A DNA stretch of 45,842 nucleotides from an uncultured Verrucomicrobiota bacterium (lineage in GTDB: Bacteria > Verrucomicrobiota > Verrucomicrobiia > Limisphaerales > UBA1319), in contig CAIMWS010000485.1 in assembly GCA_903845125.1 (NCBI GenBank), forward strand, positions 1 through 45,842, given 5' to 3'. Below, one piece after another: positions 8,163-14,916 of this stretch. Positions within the stretch are counted from its first letter, which is position 1; each line of letters opens with the position of its first letter. Made by a program: the position numbers and the translations under genes. The notes under the pieces were generated by a model. The model made no database searches, was not told where the DNA came from, and worked only from the letters and a program-made list of their open reading frames with translations.

Positions 8163-11100
8163 TTACTTCTTAAGCCGGAAGAATTGGCCCCCCGCCTTGA
8201 CCTGCACGGTGGCCGAGTTGTTGGCCGCGCCCGTAACCTCGGTCCACGATGGACTGGTCAGGGTGCTGGTTGATTCCAATTTATAGCCCGTGGCCTCCTG
8301 CGGCCAGGAGATGGTCACCGAACCCCCACTTAAACCAATGGAAAGCGAAGGCGGTATTTCCGGAGCAATCACCCCGGTGATGAGGACCGGGATCTTGCTG
8401 GCAGAGGGGCCACCCAGCGCAACCATTTCCGCATCACTCAACTTGCCGGAACGGACTTGGACCGAGCTGACCCACATGACTCGCCGCTCGTCCGCCTGGC
8501 CATCGGCAAAGAGGATGGCCTTGGGCAGCATCGCTCTCCGCGGATTATCCAAGCCTTGGTTGGCGGTCCAATCATCCTGCTTGATCCCATCGACAAACTT
8601 GGTGACCACCGGCGGTTTCGCCGCTTCATCGTAAGCGGCAATAACCCGGTGCCAGGCCCCGGCCGTGAAGATCCCGGTGCCGTTATATCCGCCCCCACCC
8701 TGGCCGAAGTTGCCACCCTGCCAAAACAGGTCGCCATCCGCTTTGTTGTCCAGGTTGGTGGAACTTACCTGGATGAGCGAGGCCGCGCCAGGCCCTGCCG
8801 TATCGATGAAGAGATCCATGATCAGCGTGTATTGGTTCACCCGCGTACCGCCACCGTTCGGAGCAATCCCGTGATCCATCAGGTATCCTACGTTCGGAGC
8901 CAGGTCACCCGGAACCTGCATGACCCGAACTGGCTGCCCGTTGAGGTCGGCGACACCGAGGTCAGTGTTGGTTCCAAACAAGGTTCCCGCCTTGGTCAAG
9001 CCATCCGCTCCATCGAAGTATTGGAGCGGTTTGCCAATCGTGGCGCCAAGATCACCAAAGTTGAAATCCCACTGGCCCGTCACGTTGCTCTTGGGAATGA
9101 CCACCGGAATACCGCTGGCGGAAGGCCCGCCCAGGACCACGGCTTCGGCATCGCTGATCTTGCCTGCGCGCACCTGGATGGAACTGACCCACATGATCCG
9201 CCGCTCGTCCGCCTGACCGTCGGCGAACAGAATGGCCTTGGCCAGCATGGCCCGCCGGGGAGCGTCCAATCCTTGATTGGCGGTCCAATCATCCTGCTTG
9301 ATGCCATCCACGAACTTCGATACCACCGGGGGCGAAGCCGCCTCATCATAGGCGGCAATGACCCGGTGCCAGGCGCCCGCGGTGAAGGTTCCTCGGCCGT
9401 TATAACCGCCGCCGCCCTGGCCAAAATTATTACCCTGCCAAAACAGGTCGCCATCCGCTTTGTTATCCAAATTGGTGGAACTGACCTGGATCAAAGAAGC
9501 CGCACCAGGCCCTGAGGTGGCGATATACACATCCATGATCAGGGTGTATTGATTCACGCGCGTGCCGCCGCCATTGGGGGCGATGCGATGATCCATGAGG
9601 TAGCCAACGTTCGGGGCCAGGTCGCCCGGAACTTTCATGACTTTGGCGGGCTGGCCATTGATATCGGGCACGCCCAGGTCGGTGGTGACACCGAATTCGG
9701 TGCCCGCTTTGGTCAGGCCATCCGCGCCATCGAAGTATTCCAGAGGCTTGCCTATGGTGGCGCTGAGATCGCCAAATTCAAAGTCCCATTGCCCGGTAAC
9801 CGTGCTTTGGGGAATGACCTGCGGAATGCCGCTGGCCGATGGGCCACCCAAGGCCACCATTTCCGCGTCGCTCAATTTGCCGGCGCGGATTTGAATGCTG
9901 TTGACCCACATTTTACGGCGTTCGTCCTTCTGCCCATCAGCGAAAAGGATCGCCAGCGGGGCCAGAGTGCGGCGGGGAGCATCCAAACCTTGATTGGCCG
10001 TCCAGTCATCCTGCTTGATCCCATCCACATACTTGGTTACCACTGGCGGTGAGGCCGCTTCATCATAAGCGGCAACCACCCGGTGCCAGGCGCCGGCTGT
10101 GAAGGTGCCGCGGCCATTATAGCCGCCCCCACCCTGGCCAAAATTACTGCCCTGCCAGAACAGGTCGCCATCGGCACCGTTGTTCAGGTTGGTGGAACTC
10201 ATCTGGATCAGCGAGGCCGCACCCGGTCCGGCTGTATCCACAAATACATCCATGATCATCGTCCACTGGTTCACGCGCGTGCCGCCGCCATTGGGAGCGA
10301 TGCCATGGTTCATCAGGTAACCAGCATTGGGATCCAGGTCGCCGGGTACTTCCATGACTTTCGCGACTTGCCCATTGATGTTCGCCACACCGAGTTCGGT
10401 GGTGGTCCCAAACCGGGTGCCCTTTTTGGTGACTCCGTTGGCCCCATCAAAATAATCCAGCGGTTTGCCCACGGTGGCCCGCAGGTCGCCCGCGTCAAAG
10501 TCCCATTGTCCGGCCACCGTGGTGGAGGAACCGCCACCCACCGTAATGCCAAACTGCCAGCTATTGGTATAGGACGTATTCGCCGAATCGGTAAACTCCA
10601 GGCGAACGAGGTTGTTTTTGTCCGGCCGGCTGGCGTTGGGGCTATACTCGACACTCAGTTGGTTGCCGGTCTTCGCGATTTTTTGTGGCGTCACCTGGAC
10701 GTTGTTTAAGAACAGCTTTACTTTATCTGCGGATACCGTGGTCTTGCCATCCACCAGTAGAGCTTTGATGGCATCCGCGGCGGGAATCCCTTCTGAGCCG
10801 GGGAGCGGGCTGACTTCCGCCACCGCGGGAGCGCTCGCCTTGGCCACTGAGCTGACGGTGAACGACTTGATCGTCCGGGGATCGCTCGGATCGTTCATCT
10901 GGATGCGCTCCGAAGTGCTCTCATCGATCGAATAAAGCACCAGGTTCGCCCCCAGCCCGGTTTGGGCATACACCAGGCGGATGGGATAAATCCCCGCCAC
11001 CGGAGCTTCCACCGTGAACTGGTTTTCGATGTGCTGGTTGCCGCCGAAAGGAGCTCCGGCCCGCTGGTACTCCATAATTTTTGTGGCAAAAAAATCACGC

Positions 11101-11651
11101 GGATTGGCGCTGACATACAGCGAATAGGCATCGTCGTTGTTCACGTCGGTGCGGTCTGAACTCACGCTGATGCCCAGCACGTGGGTGCCTTTGGTTAATT
11201 GCAGATAGCCCAGAACCTCCACCGCAAAATTATCCGTGTGCCCTCCGGTGCCCGGAATTCCTGGAAAAGGTGTGGTATAAAAACTGGCGATCACCGTACC
11301 GGCGTCGTCCTTGACATCCATGGGGGAGGTTCCATCCCTTTCAAATCCCACCGCATCCATGGTGTAGCCTCCGTCGGCGTTGGGTCCGGAAATGGCTTCA
11401 TTGACAACCGGGTTTCCATCAGCGTCCAGCAAGGTACCATTCAGCTGCCTTATGGCCCGCATTACGCTATTGGCCAAAGCAGGGGTTTGGGGGCCTTGCA
11501 CTGTGCGGACCAGGAATCCTGGCGCGCTGGCTGAACCCAGGGGGCCGGCGGCATCCGCCGGCAGGAGTATGCTGGCCGCCTGGCCGCTGCTAAAAGCGCC
11601 CAGCAAGCCGGTCAGCAACAAGGCTCGCATTGGAGTTTTATAGTTTAACAT
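8163..11651 (-). CDS. large secreted protein with three LamG-like repeats
   Basis: This is a 1162-aa exported protein. I chose ATG 11651 (MLNYKTPMRALLLTGLLG, a signal peptide) because AAAGGA lies 6 bases upstream of it; ATGs at 11666 and 11708 lack such a site. After an N-terminal region resembling a PA14-type carbohydrate-binding fold (about residues 100-260) and a linker come three near-identical units of 239 residues (378-616, 617-855, 856-1094), each starting VTGQWDF-like. Each contains the AGAWHRVIAAYDEA and FVDGIKQDDW motifs typical of LamG/concanavalin-like jelly rolls. The C-terminus (ISWPQEATGYKLESTSTL to FFRLKK) is a domain common at the ends of verrucomicrobial secreted proteins. 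Probably a surface adhesin or glycan binder; no catalytic motif seen. Confidence 0.88.
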   Translation of the reverse strand: MLNYKTPMRALLLTGLLGAFSSGQAASILLPADAAGPLGSASAPGFLVRTVQGPQTPALANSVMRAIRQLNGTLLDADGNPVVNEAISGPNADGGYTMDAVGFERDGTSPMDVKDDAGTVIASFYTTPFPGIPGTGGHTDNFAVEVLGYLQLTKGTHVLGISVSSDRTDVNNDDAYSLYVSANPRDFFATKIMEYQRAGAPFGGNQHIENQFTVEAPVAGIYPIRLVYAQTGLGANLVLYSIDESTSERIQMNDPSDPRTIKSFTVSSVAKASAPAVAEVSPLPGSEGIPAADAIKALLVDGKTTVSADKVKLFLNNVQVTPQKIAKTGNQLSVEYSPNASRPDKNNLVRLEFTDSANTSYTNSWQFGITVGGGSSTTVAGQWDFDAGDLRATVGKPLDYFDGANGVTKKGTRFGTTTELGVANINGQVAKVMEVPGDLDPNAGYLMNHGIAPNGGGTRVNQWTMIMDVFVDTAGPGAASLIQMSSTNLNNGADGDLFWQGSNFGQGGGGYNGRGTFTAGAWHRVVAAYDEAASPPVVTKYVDGIKQDDWTANQGLDAPRRTLAPLAILFADGQKDERRKMWVNSIQIRAGKLSDAEMVALGGPSASGIPQVIPQSTVTGQWDFEFGDLSATIGKPLEYFDGADGLTKAGTEFGVTTDLGVPDINGQPAKVMKVPGDLAPNVGYLMDHRIAPNGGGTRVNQYTLIMDVYIATSGPGAASLIQVSSTNLDNKADGDLFWQGNNFGQGGGGYNGRGTFTAGAWHRVIAAYDEAASPPVVSKFVDGIKQDDWTANQGLDAPRRAMLAKAILFADGQADERRIMWVSSIQVRAGKISDAEAVVLGGPSASGIPVVIPKSNVTGQWDFNFGDLGATIGKPLQYFDGADGLTKAGTLFGTNTDLGVADLNGQPVRVMQVPGDLAPNVGYLMDHGIAPNGGGTRVNQYTLIMDLFIDTAGPGAASLIQVSSTNLDNKADGDLFWQGGNFGQGGGGYNGTGIFTAGAWHRVIAAYDEAAKPPVVTKFVDGIKQDDWTANQGLDNPRRAMLPKAILFADGQADERRVMWVSSVQVRSGKLSDAEMVALGGPSASKIPVLITGVIAPEIPPSLSIGLSGGSVTISWPQEATGYKLESTSTLTSPSWTEVTGAANNSATVQVKAGGQFFRLKK
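8370..10520 (-). repeat. three in-frame tandem repeats of 717 bp
   Basis: The units are 9804-10520, 9087-9803 and 8370-9086, with exactly the same 717-bp spacing between equivalent QWDF codons. By eye the copies differ mostly at third codon positions, while the encoded LamG-like units are very similar. That suggests old duplications kept under protein-level selection. The last few codons of the third unit diverge into the C-terminal domain. Confidence 0.9.
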
Positions 11652-11791
11652 TCCGTTTCCTTTCATACTGTTTTGCGCTGTGAAATCCAAATCCGCATCC
11701 GCAAGCAACGATTAAACCCGGCGCTTGCCTGTCCCAACTTTGGAACAAATCACCGATCCTGATGCCTTTGAATTCCAGACCCAAAATGGTA

Positions 11792-11813
11792 TGACCAAGG
11801 ATATCTTTGGTCA
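11792..11813. promoter_or_regulatory. 22-bp palindrome, candidate operator
   Basis: The arms TGACCAAGGAT and ATCTTTGGTCA form an inverted repeat with a single mismatched pair (G against T) and no spacer. It lies in the 251-bp divergent intergenic region, about 90 bases before the Gfo/Idh gene and about 140 bases before the LamG-repeat gene. A dimeric repressor of LacI-like type could bind such a site, but no regulator gene is adjacent and the link is inference. Confidence 0.35.
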
Positions 11814-11902
11814 ATAATGAAAACGGCAAACCAAAACCGCTGCGCAGGCGCGCGAATCGTTTTTGCTTGGCCTGGCCCCTGGGTGGGGGATAGAAATAGC
11901 CC

Positions 11903-13225
11903 ATGAATCATCCAAAACTGAACCGGAGAAGTTTCATCCGCAGTGGAGCTTTGATAGGCGCCGCTGGTTTGGCCATCCCTGACTTTATTTCATCCCATGT
12001 CCTGGCCGCCCCCGGACGACCGGGAGCCAATGATCGTGTTGGAGTGGCGGGCATTGGCGTGGGCCGCCAGGGCGGATCCGTGGTAAGCTTCCTGAACCGG
12101 ATGCCCGTGGCCAGGTTTGTGGCGGTGGCAGACGTGAACCTGCCGCGAGCCCGCGAAATGGGCAAAAAATTGCAGGCCGAGCCATACCAGGATTATCGGC
12201 GCCTGCTGGAACGTAAGGATGTGGATGCCGTGGTCACGGCCACCCCGGAACAATGGCGGATTTTGATCTGCCTGCATTGCTGCCAGGCCGGCAAGGATCT
12301 GTATGTGGAAAAACCGATGAGTTTGACCATCAAGGAAGGCCGGATGATCGTGCAGGCTGTCCGGAAATATAAACGGGTTTTTCAGACCGGCAGCCAGCAA
12401 CGTTCCATGGAGGCGAACCGGCGTGGTTGCGAATTGATCCGCAATCAGCGCTTGGGGAAAATCAGCCGCGTGATCGCCTACAATTACCCGTCCCCTTGGA
12501 ATTATGGCCTGCCCGCCCAGCCAATCCCCTCGGAATTGGATTGGGAAATGTGGTGCGGCCCCGCTCCGCTGGTCGCTTTCAATTCAGATTTATATCAGCC
12601 CCGGGCCAATCCCGGATGGTTGTCTTTCCGCCATTTCTCCGGCGGGGAAATGACCGGTTGGGGCAGCCACGGCTTTGACCAGGTGCAGTGGGCCTTGGGC
12701 ATGGATGATTCCGGGCCGGTCGAAATCTGGACCGATGGTCCGGCACTCAAGCTGCCCACTTACACCGCTGCGGAGCCGCAGAAGCGCGGTGATGGCATCT
12801 GCCGGGAGCCGAAGCTGTTTTACCGGTATCCGGGCGATATCATCATGGAATTGGCTAATGGCCCGGCTGGCGGTGCGGTCTTCAAGGGTGAAAAAGGGAC
12901 GCTGACGATTGATCGGGCCATCTGCAAGTCCGATCCCGAGGAACTGGCCGAGGAAGCCATCAAGGACAACGAAATCCATCTCCAAAAAAGCCCCGACCAC
13001 CTCAAGAATTGGATCGAATGCATCAAGTCCCGCCAAAAACCGATCGCGGATGTGGAAATAGGCCATCGCTCCGCCACCGTCTGCCACTTGGGCAATATCG
13101 CCCGGCTGCTGGGCCGCAAATTAAAATGGGATCCGGTTAAAGAGGTTTTCCCGGACGATCCGGAGGCAAATACCTATCTGGACCGGGAACGCCGCAAACC
13201 CTGGGTGCTGCCCGAAAGCATTTAG
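11903..13225 (+). CDS. Tat-exported Gfo/Idh/MocA family oxidoreductase
   Basis: This 440-aa NAD(P)-dependent sugar or cyclitol dehydrogenase family member starts with a twin-arginine signal (NRRSFIRSGALIGAAGLA, RR at 8-9), so it should be exported folded with its cofactor. The Rossmann motif is at about residues 46-58 (VGVAGIGVGRQGG), and EKP with catalytic Lys137 follows at 136-138. The C-terminal half is the family's alpha/beta domain (HFSGGEMTGWGSHGFDQVQWALG). Such Tat-borne paralogues are frequent in Verrucomicrobiota and Planctomycetota, where some process modified sugars. It is monocistronic and ends at a clear terminator. Substrate unknown. Confidence 0.92.
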   Translation: MNHPKLNRRSFIRSGALIGAAGLAIPDFISSHVLAAPGRPGANDRVGVAGIGVGRQGGSVVSFLNRMPVARFVAVADVNLPRAREMGKKLQAEPYQDYRRLLERKDVDAVVTATPEQWRILICLHCCQAGKDLYVEKPMSLTIKEGRMIVQAVRKYKRVFQTGSQQRSMEANRRGCELIRNQRLGKISRVIAYNYPSPWNYGLPAQPIPSELDWEMWCGPAPLVAFNSDLYQPRANPGWLSFRHFSGGEMTGWGSHGFDQVQWALGMDDSGPVEIWTDGPALKLPTYTAAEPQKRGDGICREPKLFYRYPGDIIMELANGPAGGAVFKGEKGTLTIDRAICKSDPEELAEEAIKDNEIHLQKSPDHLKNWIECIKSRQKPIADVEIGHRSATVCHLGNIARLLGRKLKWDPVKEVFPDDPEANTYLDRERRKPWVLPESI

Positions 13226-13260
13226 CGGATAATCCGGAAATCAACCAGTTCGGAATGGAC

Positions 13261-13292
13261 GCCGCCAACCAGGCAGTTGGCGGCTTTTATTT
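13261..13292 (+). terminator. intrinsic terminator of the Gfo/Idh gene
   Basis: The stem GCCGCCAAC (13261-13269) pairs perfectly with GTTGGCGGC (13276-13284) across a six-base loop and is followed by TTTTATTT. It lies 35 bases after the stop codon, between two convergent genes. Confidence 0.85.
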
Positions 13293-13326
13293 GCTGGAAT
13301 CCTGCGCGGAAGCAGCGGCAGGAATA

Positions 13327-14028
13327 TTACTTGTTGAAGCGGAAGTTCACCACATCATAGTCCTGCATGAGGTAATCCTTCGGTTCGAGGCGCATTTTCC
13401 CCGCCCTTTTGGCCTGGGTTTCACCGCCGTTGGACACCAGGTCCGCAAAGCTGATGATTTCCGCGCGGATGAAACCCTTTTGGATATCGGAGTGGATGGC
13501 CCCGGCGGCTTCCCAGGCATTGGTGCCCTTTTTGATCTGCCAGGCCCGGTTTTCCTTGCCGCCCAAGGTCAGGAAACTGAGATATCCGCACGCTTGGACC
13601 AAAGTCAGCCATAGCTCGCCAATTTTTTCGATTTGCTCGCTTTTGATGGCCAGGGTGGGTTTGACCGTTACCAGCCCATAGCTCGCCACCATGGCTTGTT
13701 CTTCAGGATTAAAAGTGAGCTTGAACAGGAATTCTTCCTTTTCCAGGCTGGCCTTCAATTTGGGCAACAACCCGAGCTCAATTCCAGCCGGATCGCGGCT
13801 CAAGCGCGATTCCACAAATTCCAGATCCCGCAGGATCAAATCCGGAGCCGCCTCATCCAACGCCATCACGGCATCGGCTTCGTTGATATGCTCGGCATCA
13901 ATGGCATCAACCTGGATATAGACTTTCTTTTTGGCTTCGACCAATTTATCCGCCTGGTCCAATTGAGGATCCTTGACGTTGTGCTTGCCCAGCGGAACTC
14001 CGGAAATCCCAAACAAACTAATTTTCAT
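13327..14028 (-). CDS. YchF-like protein lacking the nucleotide-binding domain (coiled-coil remnant + TGS domain)
   Basis: The C-terminal part (about residues 148-231: GGKENRAWQIKKGTNAWEAAGAIHSD, GFIRAEIISFADLV, DYDVVNFRFN) is the DUF933/TGS domain of the ribosome-associated ATPase YchF (Obg family). A helical segment before it (DLILRDLEFVESRLSR) matches the YchF coiled-coil hairpin. The protein is only 233 aa against about 365 for YchF. It has no P-loop (YchF GLPNVGKST; here GISGVPLGKHN) and no NKxD/NVxE specificity motif (here TVKPTLAIKSE). The N-terminus joins a P-loop-like stub directly to a DPQLDQADKLV segment that follows switch I in YchF. I chose ATG 14028; a TTG at 14037 would add three residues. 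Probably a non-hydrolysing paralogue; role unknown. Confidence 0.8.
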   Translation of the reverse strand: MKISLFGISGVPLGKHNVKDPQLDQADKLVEAKKKVYIQVDAIDAEHINEADAVMALDEAAPDLILRDLEFVESRLSRDPAGIELGLLPKLKASLEKEEFLFKLTFNPEEQAMVASYGLVTVKPTLAIKSEQIEKIGELWLTLVQACGYLSFLTLGGKENRAWQIKKGTNAWEAAGAIHSDIQKGFIRAEIISFADLVSNGGETQAKRAGKMRLEPKDYLMQDYDVVNFRFNK

Positions 14029-14094
14029 CGTCGCCAAGGTCTAAAAGAACCCCGCGTCCGAGTCAATGCGATTAGCCGTCGGCAGATTAATCGT

Positions 14095-14823
14095 TCAATC
14101 CCTTTCCAGCGTGAAAATCCGTCGCGGAGCGTCCCTTCTAAGTTCCACATGTGTGTCCGCGAATACGGCGTTGGCCCGGTGTTTTTTGCCTTTTGCGCCA
14201 GCAATCCCACGATCCGTATCCGAGCTTTTTTCCGTGCCACCACTGTGGCGGTAGCAAACATTGGCGGTGGGATCGCCATCCGCATAAAGGCAGGCATCCC
14301 AGCCATCGGTATCCCCATACAAGATCGTCCGGGGCACGTCCATCACCTGGCGCGAACTGATGTCCCGCCGGCCGTTGTTGATATTTCCGTTCTGGGCATA
14401 GGCCAGGAATCCCCAAAATCCCCCTTCGCGGAATCCAGCTTGTTTTTCATCAGGTTGCGCCTTCTGCACGCTCGAGGGGCAGATGAAAACCCCCTGGCCG
14501 GAGGTGTTGGTGGTGCGCCCCAGGTAAGGCTGCAACTGCCGATACCAAATGGCAAACTGATCCCCCGTGAATCCGTCCGCCGGCGGCCAGCCGATGGGAT
14601 AAACCCGCTGATCCTCATCAAACAGCGTGGCCGCCATGCCCAACTGGCGCAAGTTGCTCTGGCAGCGGGCGGTTTTCCCTTTGTCGCGGGCCCGGGCCAG
14701 GACCGGCAAAAGTAAACTGGCCAGAATGCCGATAATGGCAATGACCACCAGCAACTCAATCAATGTAAAAGCCCGCCTTCCGGATGGCCGGCAAGGAGTA
14801 ATACTTTTTGCTTTTGTGCCCAT
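14095..14823 (-). CDS. prepilin-type N-terminal cleavage/methylation domain protein (type II pseudopilin-like)
   Basis: This 242-aa protein has a short basic leader ending [37 protein letters not shown], the type IV prepilin/pseudopilin signal cut by prepilin peptidase before Phe. The C-terminal body contains CPSS, YGDTDGW and HRANAVFADTH, as in the large verrucomicrobial and planctomycete families of single pseudopilin-like proteins. I chose ATG 14823 because a GGGG tract lies just upstream; the frame runs on to 14928, but the extra residues would spoil the leader and run into the divergent gene. It stands alone without secretion genes. Likely surface or envelope located, function unknown. 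Confidence 0.85.
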   Translation of the reverse strand: MGTKAKSITPCRPSGRRAFTLIELLVVIAIIGILASLLLPVLARARDKGKTARCQSNLRQLGMAATLFDEDQRVYPIGWPPADGFTGDQFAIWYRQLQPYLGRTTNTSGQGVFICPSSVQKAQPDEKQAGFREGGFWGFLAYAQNGNINNGRRDISSRQVMDVPRTILYGDTDGWDACLYADGDPTANVCYRHSGGTEKSSDTDRGIAGAKGKKHRANAVFADTHVELRRDAPRRIFTLERD

Positions 14824-14916
14824 GATCCCCACATATATCCCTTCCCAGATTGGGGCGCAACCTCGCAACTTGCCATTCGGATTGAATCTTTCCTTCGCCA
14901 ATATTACTCTGGTGCC

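Noticed and set aside
8457..9515. Long plus-strand open frame of 352 codons inside the LamG-repeat gene (and similar long antisense frames at 13633-14715, 27809-28780 and 40776-41666)
   Set aside because: These are antisense to well-supported genes, have low-complexity or repetitive compositions without family features, and arise from GC-rich codon bias.
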